Shown: positions 1-8,383, counted from the stretch's first letter. The stretch is 14,109 nucleotides of DNA from Tidjanibacter sp. (GCA_017630115.1 JAGBVY010000061.1:1-14109), one strand, 5' to 3'. The notes: generated by a model from the sequence alone, not told the origin. Made by a program: numbers and translations.

Positions 1-94
1 CAAACAAGAAGGCGAGTCCGCAGCTTACTAAACGTAAGTGAGGAACTCGCCTATCGAAGAGCGGTGCAAAATTTGCCCACTATATGCGTTTTTT
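1..94 (-). repeat. Structured interspersed repeat at the 3' end of prfC (copy X, runs off the left edge)
   Basis: This stretch matches 13785-13879 in order and sequence blocks. On the plus strand it has an outer stem (GGCGAGTCC at 11-19 with GGAACTCGCC at 42-51, one bulged A), GCAG at 20-23, an inner stem CTTAC/GTAAG (24-28 with 34-38), TGA at 39-41, then TATCGA (52-57). A second small hairpin follows (GTGCAAA to TTTGCCCAC, 64-80), then TATATGCGTTTTTTA ending in the prfC stop codon. Read in the prfC direction, the element starts exactly at the stop codon. It may act as the prfC 3'-UTR or terminator, with a short T-rich tail (TTCTTGTTTG) after the stem, or it may be a non-autonomous mobile repeat. 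The left boundary is not visible. Confidence 0.75.
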
Positions 95-1673
95 AGAATT
101 CGGAAGTGAACTTGAAACGTATATCCGGAAACTTCTCAATCGCCAACTGCAACGCATAGGATGTGTCGGCCAAAAAGACGTCGCGTCCGTGCTTATCGAC
201 AGCCATATTGGTAAATTTGCGACGCTTGAAATCGGCCAGCTGCTCGGCGTTGTCGCTCTCAATCCAACAAGCCTTATGGATGGCAATAGGCTCCCAGCGA
301 CACTTGGCACTATACTCGTGTTCAAGACGATACTGGATAACCTCAAACTGCAACGCGCCCACCGTACCGATGATTTTGCGGCCATTGAGCGACGAGGTAA
401 AGAGCTGTGCCACACCCTCATCCATAAGCTGGTCGATACCTTTGGCGAGCTGTTTGAACTTCTGGGGGTCGGCATTTTCGATGTAGCGGAACATCTCGGG
501 TGCAAAGGATGGTATGCCCGTAAATTTGAGCTTTTCGCCCTCGGTAAAGGTGTCGCCAATCTTGAAGTTGCCCGTATCGTGCAGACCCACAATATCGCCT
601 GCATAGGCCACATCCACCACCGATTTTTTCTCGGCCAGAAAGACGCTGGGTGAGGAGAACTTCATCTGCTTGCCGCTGCGAACGTGGAGGTAGTTTTTGC
701 CCCTCTCGAAGGTGCCGCTGCAAATCTTCAAAAATGCCAGACGGTCGCGGTGGTTGGGGTCCATATTGGCGTGAATCTTGAACACAAAACCCGTCATTTT
801 CTCCTCGGTGGCTTCAACAATGCGACTCTCGGTTGGGGCAGCGTGGGGCGAGGGGGCTATGCGTATGAATGTTTCGAGCAACTCCCTGACACCAAAGTTA
901 TTGACTGCACTACCGAAGAATACAGGAGCCAACAGACCTTGCAAGTAGAGGTCGCGGTCGAAGGGTTCAAAGAGCTCGGACACCATATCAAGATTCTCCT
1001 CCAACTCGGCAGCGTTGCCTGCACCTATATATTCGCCCAGTTCGGGGTCGTCGAGGGTCAGATGGATGCTCTCGGCAATGTATTGCCTATCGACCTCTTT
1101 GAAGAGTGCGAGGCTCTGGTCGTAGATATTATAGACACCTTGGAACGAAGGGCCACTACCTATGGGGAACGAAAGAGGGCGCACCGCAATCTGCAACTCC
1201 TGCTCAATCTCCTCCAATAGCTCGAAGGGATCTTTGCAGGGGCGGTCGAGTTTGTTTACAAAGACCATCACCGGGGTTGAGCGCATACGGCAGACGTTCA
1301 TCAGTTTGCGTGTCTGACTCTCCACACCCTTTGCGCCATCAATAACAATGATTACCGCATCTACAGCTGTCAGTGTGCGGTAGGTATCCTCGGCGAAGTC
1401 TTCGTGACCGGGGGTGTCGAGGATATTGATTTTCGACCCCTGATACTCAAACTCCATCACCGAAGTAGCCACCGAAATACCCCTCTGTCGCTCAATCTCC
1501 ATAAAGTCGGAGGTGGCTGTTTTTTTGATTTTATTGCTCTTGACAGCGCCTGCAACGTGGATAGCGCCACCAAAGAGTAGCAATTTTTCGGTCAGTGTGG
1601 TCTTACCCGCATCGGGGTGGGCAATTACGGCAAAAGTTCGCCTGCGTTTAATCTCGTCTTTTAACGATGCCAT
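93..1673 (-). CDS. prfC: Peptide chain release factor 3 (RF3), translational GTPase
   Basis: A 526-residue cytoplasmic GTPase of the usual RF3 length. RF3 binds the ribosome after peptide release and drives RF1/RF2 off using GTP. Visible motifs are the P-loop HPDAGKTT (19-26), the switch-I region RGISVATSV (64-72), the G3 motif DTPGHEDFAED (86-96), the G4 motif NKLDR (140-144) and a G5-like GSAVNNFGV (254-262). The EF-Tu-like domain 2 and the RF3-specific C-terminal domain follow, ending in IRFKFTSEF. The start is the ATG opening MASLKDEIKRRRTF, the usual distance before the P-loop. It lies downstream of nadB on the same strand with a 76-bp gap, and I see no clear promoter in that gap, so read-through from nadB is possible. 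Its stop codon is the first base triplet of a structured repeat. Elongation factor G is excluded by length and by the GAIHVAGAVK segment after the P-loop. Confidence 0.96.
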   Translation of the reverse strand: MASLKDEIKRRRTFAVIAHPDAGKTTLTEKLLLFGGAIHVAGAVKSNKIKKTATSDFMEIERQRGISVATSVMEFEYQGSKINILDTPGHEDFAEDTYRTLTAVDAVIIVIDGAKGVESQTRKLMNVCRMRSTPVMVFVNKLDRPCKDPFELLEEIEQELQIAVRPLSFPIGSGPSFQGVYNIYDQSLALFKEVDRQYIAESIHLTLDDPELGEYIGAGNAAELEENLDMVSELFEPFDRDLYLQGLLAPVFFGSAVNNFGVRELLETFIRIAPSPHAAPTESRIVEATEEKMTGFVFKIHANMDPNHRDRLAFLKICSGTFERGKNYLHVRSGKQMKFSSPSVFLAEKKSVVDVAYAGDIVGLHDTGNFKIGDTFTEGEKLKFTGIPSFAPEMFRYIENADPQKFKQLAKGIDQLMDEGVAQLFTSSLNGRKIIGTVGALQFEVIQYRLEHEYSAKCRWEPIAIHKACWIESDNAEQLADFKRRKFTNMAVDKHGRDVFLADTSYALQLAIEKFPDIRFKFTSEF

Positions 1674-1755
1674 ATATTCTTTTTTTATTGTCTAACGTCT
1701 AAGGTCTAACGTCGAAAGTCCTAAGTCAAAAACTCTCAACTTTCAACTCTCAATT
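1674..1755. repeat. Low-complexity repeat tract between nadB and prfC
   Basis: The gap between the two genes consists mostly of short repeats. At 1689-1716 lie three degenerate GTCTAA(C/G) units, which form a 28-bp perfect inverted copy of 13536-13563. At 1731-1755 a roughly 10-bp period of CTCAACT/TTCAACT units (AACTCTCAACTTTCAACTCT) runs into the nadB stop codon at 1750-1752. I see no promoter of the TAnnTTTG type reading toward prfC. The role is unknown. Such strings are common in intergenic DNA of this phylum to my knowledge, but I cannot verify copy number here. Confidence 0.7.
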
Positions 1756-3312
1756 CGTGGGATAGTCGAGCGTGTAGTGCAATCCTACGCTCTCTTTGAG
1801 TGCCGCAGCCTGCTTAATGATTAGATAACCCACCTCAATGAGGTTGCGAAGCTCGCAGAGGTCCACATTCAGACGACTCTTTTGGTAGAGTTCCTCCGTC
1901 TCGCGGTAGATGATTGCCATACGACTCAGGGCCCTTTCGAGCCTCAGGTTGGAGCGCACAATGCCAACGTAGTAGCTCATAATCTGCTGCATCTCCTTGT
2001 AGTTCTGAGTGATGAGAATCATCTCCTCGGTAGCCACCGTGCCATCGTCGTTCCAGTCGGGTATGTCCTCCTCAAACTTCAACTCTGCGAGCCTACCTAT
2101 GGAGTGGGCCGCCGCTTTGGAGGCATAGACCACAGCCTCAATCAACGAGTTGGAGGCCAAGCGATTGGCACCGTGAAGTCCCGTGCATGCACTTTCACCC
2201 AAAGCATAGAGGCGGTGGATGGTGCTCTCGCCATTGAGATTGACCTTTATGCCGCCACAGCAGTAGTGTGCGCCGGGAGTTACGGGAATCATATCTTTGG
2301 TGATGTCTATACCCAGCGTGAGGCACTTCTGGTAGATATTTGGGAACTCACGCATAGTCTCTTCGGCGGGCTTGTGGCGCACGTCGAGGTAGAGGTATTC
2401 GGCACCCGTAATTTTCATCTCGTGGTCCATACTACGGGCCACCACATCGCGCGGAGCAAGCGACCCCATAGGGTGGTACTTGTGCATAAACTCCTTGCCA
2501 TTTTGGAGTTTGAGTATAGCACCGTAGCCCCTCATTGCCTCGGTGATGAGGAAGGCGGGACGCTCGGAGGGGTTGTAGAGCACCGTTGGGTGGAACTGGA
2601 TATAGGCCATATTCTCAATTATACCCTTGGCTCTGTGAACCATAGCAATGCCGTCGCCAGTGGCTACCGCTGGGTTGGTAGTTGTGTGGTAAAGGTTGCC
2701 CACACCACCCGTACTAACCACCGTCACCTTCGAGAGTATGGTAAGGATGCGCTCGTGCTTGATGTCCATAACATAGGCACCATAGCACTCGATGTTGTCC
2801 ATACGCCTATTGACCTCTTCGCCAAGGTGGTGCTGGGTGAGTACATCAATGGCAAAGTGATGTTCGAGAATCTCGATATTGGGATGACGCTTGACGGCAC
2901 TCACCAGTGCGCGTTCAATCTCTGCGCCGGTGAGGTCTTGGTGGTGGAGAATCCTATGCTCGGTGTGGCCACCCTCGCGGTGGAGTGAGTAGCGTCCTTC
3001 GGGCGTTTTATCGAAGTGAGTACCCCACCCAATCAGGTCACGAATACCCTCAGGCGCACCCTCAACAACCATCCTTACAGCCTCCTCGTCGCACTTGCCT
3101 GCGCCACAGATGAGTGTGTCGCTAATGTGCTTCTCGAAGGTGTCGGGCGGATAGGTCACACAACAAATGCCACCCTGCGCAAAGCGGGTGTTGCACTCTC
3201 TAATCTCGTCCTTGGTAACGATGATTACACTTCCTTTGTCGGCCACTTTGAGCGCAAAGGAGAGTCCTGCAACACCACTACCAATAACCAAAAAATCAGT
3301 TTTTCTCTTCAT
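1750..3312 (-). CDS. nadB: L-aspartate oxidase (FAD-dependent, NAD biosynthesis)
   Basis: NadB oxidises L-aspartate to iminoaspartate, the first step of de novo NAD synthesis; quinolinate synthase NadA uses the product. From the ATG at 3312 the protein has 520 residues. It shows an N-terminal FAD dinucleotide-binding fold (FLVIGSGVAGLS, 7-18) and the early FAD-contact segment NTRFAQGGI (41-49). The active-site segments are HREGGHTEHRILHHQDLTG (111-129), FHPTVLYNP (240-248) and APRDVVARSMD (286-296), which carries the catalytic Arg 288. PGAHYCCGGI (346-355) and GANRLASNSLIEAVVY (381-396) close the flavoprotein domain, and a helical C-terminal domain follows. A TTG 12 bases upstream (3324) would extend it by four residues, but the ATG puts MKRKTDF directly before the FAD strand as usual. 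Succinate dehydrogenase/fumarate reductase subunit A is the nearest paralogue and is excluded by length and the NadB-type active-site context. nadA and nadC are not next to it. Confidence 0.96.
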   Translation of the reverse strand: MKRKTDFLVIGSGVAGLSFALKVADKGSVIIVTKDEIRECNTRFAQGGICCVTYPPDTFEKHISDTLICGAGKCDEEAVRMVVEGAPEGIRDLIGWGTHFDKTPEGRYSLHREGGHTEHRILHHQDLTGAEIERALVSAVKRHPNIEILEHHFAIDVLTQHHLGEEVNRRMDNIECYGAYVMDIKHERILTILSKVTVVSTGGVGNLYHTTTNPAVATGDGIAMVHRAKGIIENMAYIQFHPTVLYNPSERPAFLITEAMRGYGAILKLQNGKEFMHKYHPMGSLAPRDVVARSMDHEMKITGAEYLYLDVRHKPAEETMREFPNIYQKCLTLGIDITKDMIPVTPGAHYCCGGIKVNLNGESTIHRLYALGESACTGLHGANRLASNSLIEAVVYASKAAAHSIGRLAELKFEEDIPDWNDDGTVATEEMILITQNYKEMQQIMSYYVGIVRSNLRLERALSRMAIIYRETEELYQKSRLNVDLCELRNLIEVGYLIIKQAAALKESVGLHYTLDYPTN

Positions 3313-3340
3313 CTTTTTCGGCAAATTACGAACATAGCCA

Positions 3341-3348
3341 CAAAAGTA
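3341..3348 (-). promoter_or_regulatory. Possible Bacteroidota -7 element for nadB
   Basis: On the minus strand this reads TACTTTTG, an exact match to the phylum's TAnnTTTG -7 box, about 29 bases before the nadB ATG. I could not find a TTTG -33 box at the right 19-20 nt spacing, so the call rests on the -7 element alone. Confidence 0.4.
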
Positions 3349-3390
3349 GAAATAAATTATTATTTTTAACCCATCAAAGAGTTATATTTT

Positions 3391-4308
3391 ATGCAAGCAG
3401 CACACAAGCAATGGCAAAAACTCATCCTCCAATGGGGTCGTGAGATGCGTCTTGAAAGGGGTTTGTCGCAAAATACCATTGCGGCCTACACCCACAATGC
3501 CGACGATTTTGCCACTTGGTGCATCCACCTCTGTCCGCCCAAAACACCCACGGCTGTATGCAAGGAGGATGTAGAGGGTTTCCTGCTTGAACTCTACGAG
3601 CGTGGCACCACCCCCACCACCCAAGCTCGCACCCTATGTGCCCTACGCAGTTTTTTCTCCCACTTGGTTGAGCACGAGCTACTTGACAACTCCCCCACCG
3701 AGGGCATCCACCCCCCAAAGGCGGAGCGCCCATTGCCCGACACTCTCACCATCGAAGAGATTGATGCAATGCTTTCGACCATCGACCTCAGCGAGCCAAG
3801 TGGTCACCGCGACAGAGCCATTGTGGAGCTGCTCTACTCGTCGGGACTAAGGGCCTCGGAGCTAACATCGCTGCGACTGAGCGATTTGAAGTGGGACGAT
3901 AGCATCCTCTCCGTCAAAGGCAAGGGTAGCAAGTGGCGCCTTGTACCGATGAGCGGTGAGGCAATGCGTCAGCTACGCCTCTATCTGAGTTGCAGAGCCC
4001 AGTTTGCCACCTCCGACTCGCAAGATAGTCTATTTCTCAACCAGCGTGGCGGGACACTGTCGCGTATGAGTGTCTATACGATTGTCAGCCGTGCGGCCGA
4101 GCGTGCCGGTATAGCCAAGAGTGTTTCGCCCCATACCCTACGCCACAGTTTTGCCACCCACCTGCTCGAAGGCGGGGCCGACATACGCCAAGTACAGGAG
4201 CTCTTGGGTCACGAAAACATCACAACAACGGAGATTTACACCCACCTCAACACCTCCCACCTCCACAACATAATAGACTCTCTACCCCTGTCGCACTCCA
4301 AGAAGTAA
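3391..4308 (+). CDS. Xer-type site-specific tyrosine recombinase (XerC/XerD family)
   Basis: A 305-residue recombinase, the standard Xer length, expected to resolve chromosome dimers at dif. The N-terminal SAM-like core-binding domain carries the family signature RLERGLSQNTIAAYTHNADDF (20-40). The catalytic domain (about 115-295) has a complete active site: Arg 154 (SSGLRASEL), Lys 178 (VKGKGSKWR), His 248 and Arg 251 (SPHTLRHSFATHLLEGG), His 274 (LLGHENI) and the nucleophile Tyr 283 (TTEIYTHLN). There is no added N-terminal arm-binding domain and no phage or conjugative genes nearby, so a housekeeping role is more likely than an element integrase. I cannot tell XerC from XerD by eye; XerD-like is my guess. 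It is divergent from nadB and shares a 78-bp intergenic region with it. No exact promoter match was found. Confidence 0.92.
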   Translation: MQAAHKQWQKLILQWGREMRLERGLSQNTIAAYTHNADDFATWCIHLCPPKTPTAVCKEDVEGFLLELYERGTTPTTQARTLCALRSFFSHLVEHELLDNSPTEGIHPPKAERPLPDTLTIEEIDAMLSTIDLSEPSGHRDRAIVELLYSSGLRASELTSLRLSDLKWDDSILSVKGKGSKWRLVPMSGEAMRQLRLYLSCRAQFATSDSQDSLFLNQRGGTLSRMSVYTIVSRAAERAGIAKSVSPHTLRHSFATHLLEGGADIRQVQELLGHENITTTEIYTHLNTSHLHNIIDSLPLSHSKK

Positions 4309-4343
4309 TACCTCCATTTCGGCGACCAATAGCGAGCCTCATA

Positions 4344-4382
4344 AAAACGCCATTTTCTGTTGGAAAGTGGTGTTTTATTATT
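4344..4382 (+). terminator. Rho-independent terminator after the xer gene
   Basis: A 14-bp stem pairs AAAACGCCATTTTC (4344-4357) with GAAAGTGGTGTTTT (4363-4376), allowing two G-T wobble pairs, around the 5-nt loop TGTTG. A TTTTATTATTTT run follows. It starts 36 bases after the xer stop codon and separates xer from the lipoprotein gene. Confidence 0.75.
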
Positions 4383-4417
4383 TTATAAGGTATAATGTGA
4401 GAAAATTTTATTATATT

Positions 4418-4437
4418 TATCCCACCAATTTGGGATA
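4418..4437. other. Small inverted repeat upstream of the lipoprotein gene
   Basis: TATCCCA (4418-4424) and TGGGATA (4431-4437) form a perfect 7-bp inverted repeat with a 6-nt spacer in A+T-rich DNA, 54 bases before the lipoprotein ATG. It overlaps the end of TATATTTA (4412-4419), an imperfect -7 box. The overlap fits an operator or a 5'-UTR hairpin, but no regulator is identified, so the role is conjecture. Confidence 0.35.
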
Positions 4438-4491
4438 TTATACATCCAACAGAACAAACAATAATCGAAAACATATAAAACATCTTGCGTT

Positions 4492-6882
4492 ATGAAACAA
4501 CTCTTTCGCACCCTAACCCTGCTTGCACTGCCTCTCGTGGTGGCAGCCTGCAACACCGACTACAACTTCGACAATATCTCGCTCGAAGTTACGGTTGGCG
4601 ACGCCGAGGGTATTGCCATACCTCTGGGCGAAACGGGCGAGATTACCCTCGCATCACTTCTGGAAGAGTCGGGCCTCGAAACCGACGACAACGGCACCTA
4701 CGGATTCTCGTTTAGCGACTCGATGAGCTATACAGCCTCTCTGGGTACAATCGACCCCATCACAGGCATTGCCCCCACCATCGACCCCGTATCGGCTTCG
4801 TTCATAGGCAACATCAACGCCAACATTCCCACCTTCTCGGCCTCGAAAGAGCTTGCCTTCCCCTCGGGCGTTACGGGCGGTATGGATATTCCCGCAGGCT
4901 TTCCTCTGTTGGGTCAGGACTTTAATATGCACTACGACCCCCACACCTTTGAGGGTAATTTTCAGGTGGAGGTTCCCGAGCAGATTGCCTCCGTCAAGAC
5001 CATCTACTTTGGCGCCAATGGCGAGGGCTCAACCATCGACCTGCAATTTGATTTGGGTGGCATAGCTGGTGTGAGCGACAAGCGCCTTATTGAGAAGTTC
5101 AACATTGAGCTTCCCGCAGGATTCACTCTCGACAAAGTGGCCGGCGAGCCTATCAATGATTATGTTACTATCTACCCTGGCGAGGGCTCTTCCACCCCCA
5201 ACCACTTCCACATTGAGAACTACAATATGACAGGCAATCATCTGAGTGTTGCTATTTGCGTGAAGAGTGTCGATTTGTCGAGCCACACCATCTCCCAAGA
5301 GGGTATGCTAACCATTAGCGAGAATGTAACCTACGACCTCGACTTCACCGGCTCATTCAAAGCAGGCAGAGTGGAGGCCACATCACCCAAGGTGACTGTG
5401 GAGGCCAACCTCTCCCTCTACGAGGCAACCTTCGTTACCAACAACGTTTCATACTCTTTTGAGTATTCCTCGCCCCTTACGAAGAGCATAGAAGTTCCCG
5501 AGGAGATTAAGGCCATCTACGGCATCTCTATCCTCGACGATACGACAGGTAACGCTCCCCAACTCTCGCTCGCTATGGACATCGAGAACGCACCCGTCGA
5601 TATGCTCGGACTGAGAAATGTGGAGATTACCCTTCCGAGCTACATCCAGTTGGCTACTGGCCAATCGGGTTGGTCCTATCAGAATGGCAAACTCACAGGC
5701 GACTTCCCCGAGATAAATACTAGTGGCACAATCGACTTGGGCACATTTGAGATTGTCGGCATTGGCGAATTGGATATTCAGCAAGGCGTAATCGACCTTT
5801 CGGGCGAGATAGGCATCAAGGCCGACATCGCTCTGCCCGAGGGTAAGGAGGTAACCCTTCGTGTGACCCACGAGGATATGGTCATCGCGCCCAAGATTGA
5901 GCTGCCCGACCTTAGGGTGGAGAGTATCAGTGGCCTGATCGACCCCGACTTCGGCGACCTCGTAGAGCCCGTTGAGGTTGAGTTGGGCGACTTCACTGCC
6001 TCACTCGAAGGCATTGAGATGGATCTGAACATTGCCTCACCCATACTGAATGTTTCGGTACTCAACCCCATTGGCGTGGGTATCGACGCCATTGTCAAGA
6101 TTGACGCCTACAAGGAGGGAGCGGTGGCCAAGAGCGTCTCCACCCCAATTATGACCATTGCACCTGCCGAAGGTGGTCAGCCCACAAGGAGCGACCTTTG
6201 TATTGTTGGCGACCCCACCGTTCTGCCAGCGGGAGTTAGCTACTACCTTGTCGATGGCCTGACAGACCTGATCGGTCTGCTGCCCGACAAGCTCGTGATG
6301 ACCCTCAGCGCCGAAACCAACAAGAGTCAGCCCCACACCATCACCCTCCAAGACTCCTACACCTTTGAGGTGGACTACTCGGTGGAGGCTCCCCTGGCAT
6401 TCTCGCCTATGGAGAATGGCCACATCAGCTACACCACAACTATTGAGGATGTCGATTTGAGCAGCCTGAAAGATGTGGCGGTAGTAATTGAGAGCCTCAG
6501 TGTCAATATAGCTTCCGAGAGTACGCTGCCTATCGACCTTACGATGTCGGTAGAGCTGCTCGACGAGAGTGGCGCTCCTATTGAGTGTGTAACCTCCTCT
6601 ACTGTGGGTAAGATTGAGGGTACAACCGAGACTACCCCCAAGCAGTCGGAGTGCTCGCTGACACTCAACATCCAGACCCCTGAGGGTGTGTCGCCCTTTG
6701 CGGAAATTAGTCGCACCAAGCAAGTTCGTTGCCTCCTCGAAGGCACAACTTTGGCCGGCGGCTCGTTGCGTCCCGACCAAAAGATTGCGGCCAAGCTCTC
6801 GCTTATGCTCGACAAGGGTATAACCATCGACCTCGGCACTATCGTTCCCGAAGAGAATAAACCCGAACCCAACGAACCCTAA
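4492..6882 (+). CDS. Large repeat-built lipoprotein of unrecognised family
   Basis: A 796-residue predicted lipoprotein. The signal peptide (1-19) ends in the lipobox VAAC with Cys 20, followed by NTDYNFDN. Anchoring in the outer membrane is likely; surface exposure is undecided because the residues after Cys lack an obvious acidic export signal. The rest is predominantly predicted beta, acidic and low in Cys. I see an internal duplication: residues about 158-212 (VEVPEQIASVKTIYFG to FNIELPAGFTL) resemble 332-387 (IEVPEEIKAIYGISIL to VEITLPSYIQL) with matching order and spacing. A segment at 509-540 (MDLNIASPILNVSVLNPIGV) recalls WHy/LEA14-type beta-sandwich repeats, a weak resemblance. A Glu/Pro-rich tail (EENKPEPNEP) closes it. 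It lies 95 bp before a DUF5723-type gene on the same strand with no strong terminator between, so the two probably form an operon. Base use is like the neighbours, so I see no sign of recent transfer. I do not assign a function. Confidence 0.88.
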   Translation: MKQLFRTLTLLALPLVVAACNTDYNFDNISLEVTVGDAEGIAIPLGETGEITLASLLEESGLETDDNGTYGFSFSDSMSYTASLGTIDPITGIAPTIDPVSASFIGNINANIPTFSASKELAFPSGVTGGMDIPAGFPLLGQDFNMHYDPHTFEGNFQVEVPEQIASVKTIYFGANGEGSTIDLQFDLGGIAGVSDKRLIEKFNIELPAGFTLDKVAGEPINDYVTIYPGEGSSTPNHFHIENYNMTGNHLSVAICVKSVDLSSHTISQEGMLTISENVTYDLDFTGSFKAGRVEATSPKVTVEANLSLYEATFVTNNVSYSFEYSSPLTKSIEVPEEIKAIYGISILDDTTGNAPQLSLAMDIENAPVDMLGLRNVEITLPSYIQLATGQSGWSYQNGKLTGDFPEINTSGTIDLGTFEIVGIGELDIQQGVIDLSGEIGIKADIALPEGKEVTLRVTHEDMVIAPKIELPDLRVESISGLIDPDFGDLVEPVEVELGDFTASLEGIEMDLNIASPILNVSVLNPIGVGIDAIVKIDAYKEGAVAKSVSTPIMTIAPAEGGQPTRSDLCIVGDPTVLPAGVSYYLVDGLTDLIGLLPDKLVMTLSAETNKSQPHTITLQDSYTFEVDYSVEAPLAFSPMENGHISYTTTIEDVDLSSLKDVAVVIESLSVNIASESTLPIDLTMSVELLDESGAPIECVTSSTVGKIEGTTETTPKQSECSLTLNIQTPEGVSPFAEISRTKQVRCLLEGTTLAGGSLRPDQKIAAKLSLMLDKGITIDLGTIVPEENKPEPNEP

Positions 6883-6977
6883 ACCCCTGCCAAGTAGATT
6901 ATGCAGGTATAAATCGGATGGTTCAAATCCAGATTAAGAAAGAGAGAAATTTTGTGTATTAAGACAAGAGAACAATC

Positions 6978-8363
6978 ATGAAAAGGATATTTAGTGTAAT
7001 AGTAGCTGTGGGAGCGATGTTGCTTATGGTAGAGTCGGCAGAGGCTCAACTCCGCACCTCCTACTTTATGAACGGCTCGACTGACCGCTACAACCTCAAC
7101 CCCGCGCTCTCGCCCCAGAGGGGCTATATTGCCATTCCCGTAGCAGGTGGCCTCTACACCTCGCTCGAAAGCAACTTCCTCAGCGTCGATAACTTCTTCT
7201 ATCCCAATGGTGAGGGTAATGGCGTTGTGACCTATATGCACAAGAGTGTTTCGGCCGAGGAGTTCCTATCCAAACTACCCGACCAAAACTACTTTGAGTT
7301 GGGTCTGAACGACCAAATCTTCGCTATGGGCAACTACTTCAAGGGAGGTTTTTGGTCGTTAGGCGTGCGCCTACGCTCGGAGACCACCATTGACGTGCCC
7401 AAAGATTTCTTTGCCCTAACAAAAACCCTCTCGCAGGGCATCTACGACATCTCGGGTATGGGCATCGAGAGTAGCAACTTTGTTGAGGCCGCTCTGGGCT
7501 ACACCTTCCCTGTGCAGGATGTCTTTACGCTCGGTTTCCGTGCCAAGCTGCTGTTGGGCTTGGCTCATATGAGCGCCAAAATCGACAAACTCAATGTAGA
7601 TATTGGCTCGGAGAGTTATAGGGCCGATATGGCTGGTAGCTTCGAGGCCAACATTGCAGGCTACAACTTCGACCAGATGACCGGCGAGATTACAATGGAT
7701 AAGTTTGTGGGCCACCTCACCGACTTCTCCAACTTCGACCCCTCCAACATCAAGAGCATAGGATTTGCCTTTGATGCCGGTATCGAGTGGACTTTCCGCG
7801 ACGAGCAGATTCGCCTCTCGGCAGCTGTCAATGACCTCGGCTTCAATGCTTGGAATGCCAACAACTCCTTCTGCGCCACCATTGACAACATCACTTTTGC
7901 CTTCAATGGCTACGACCTGCAAACCAACGAGGTGAAATTTGAGAGCCCCGAGAATATCGCCTTGCGTACCACCTCCGATGTAGCCGATGGCAAACGCGCT
8001 CTGCATAGCTCTATCGTTGTGGGTTTGGAGTACAACTTCTTGGGCGACCTGATTGGCTTGGGCGCACTATGGAATACGAAGATGTACGACAGCCGCAAGT
8101 GGAACTCCATTGGTGCGGCCGTAACGTTCCGCCCCACCACTTGGCTCTCGGCCGCGCTCAACTACTCCTACATCAACAAACTCGGTGTATTTGGCACAGC
8201 TCTGAATATCCACTCGTCGCTGTGCAACATCTTTGTGGGTGCCGACTACATCGCCACCAAGTATGGCACAGCAGGCGGCGGTGCGATACCTATTCCTCTG
8301 AATCAAAACTCCTTCAACCTCTCCTTCGGAGTGGCTATCCCTCTGGGAGCAAGGATGTTCTAA
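6978..8363 (+). CDS. DUF5723-type predicted outer-membrane beta-barrel protein
   Basis: A 461-residue exported protein. The signal peptide MKRIFSVIVAVGAMLLMVES plus AEA gives a type I cleavage before Gln 24. The mature N-terminus has the pattern RTSYFMNGSTDRYNLNPAL (26-44) with SPQRGYIAIPVAGG after it, which I recognise as the Bacteroidota family DUF5723. Alternating aromatic/hydrophobic strands run throughout, for example the stretches beginning ALGYTFPVQDVFTLGFRAKL (167-186), IGFAFDAGIEWTF and LSAALNYSYI. The protein ends in a terminal Phe (GVAIPLGARMF), typical of outer-membrane barrels recognised by the BAM machinery. No transport substrate can be read from the sequence. It is the second gene of a likely pair with the upstream lipoprotein, so a barrel-plus-lipoprotein complex is possible. 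Alternatives are PorV/FadL-like barrels. The family call is from memory of the N-terminal pattern and needs a profile search. Confidence 0.8.
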   Translation: MKRIFSVIVAVGAMLLMVESAEAQLRTSYFMNGSTDRYNLNPALSPQRGYIAIPVAGGLYTSLESNFLSVDNFFYPNGEGNGVVTYMHKSVSAEEFLSKLPDQNYFELGLNDQIFAMGNYFKGGFWSLGVRLRSETTIDVPKDFFALTKTLSQGIYDISGMGIESSNFVEAALGYTFPVQDVFTLGFRAKLLLGLAHMSAKIDKLNVDIGSESYRADMAGSFEANIAGYNFDQMTGEITMDKFVGHLTDFSNFDPSNIKSIGFAFDAGIEWTFRDEQIRLSAAVNDLGFNAWNANNSFCATIDNITFAFNGYDLQTNEVKFESPENIALRTTSDVADGKRALHSSIVVGLEYNFLGDLIGLGALWNTKMYDSRKWNSIGAAVTFRPTTWLSAALNYSYINKLGVFGTALNIHSSLCNIFVGADYIATKYGTAGGGAIPIPLNQNSFNLSFGVAIPLGARMF

Positions 8364-8383
8364 TGGCAAAAGAGATACTACAT

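Noticed and set aside
684..1220. Open frame on the plus strand opposite prfC
   Set aside because: It is antisense to the conserved RF3 domains, with no recognisable motif or start signal.
1882..2988. Long open frame on the plus strand opposite nadB (368 codons)
   Set aside because: It is wholly antisense to nadB, whose protein matches a known family over its full length; the frame is a by-product of codon bias.
3313..3324. TTG start that would add four residues to NadB
   Set aside because: The ATG at 3312 places the FAD-binding strand at the normal distance from the N-terminus, and TTG starts are rare.
3391..4308. Integrase of a mobile element
   Set aside because: Length and domain layout are those of chromosomal Xer recombinases, and no attachment-site duplication, tRNA target or mobile-element genes are nearby.
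6919..6932. GGTTCAAATCC, which looks like a tRNA T-loop
   Set aside because: Only three base pairs flank the loop, and there is no acceptor stem, anticodon arm or D-arm in the surrounding 95-bp gap; most likely chance.
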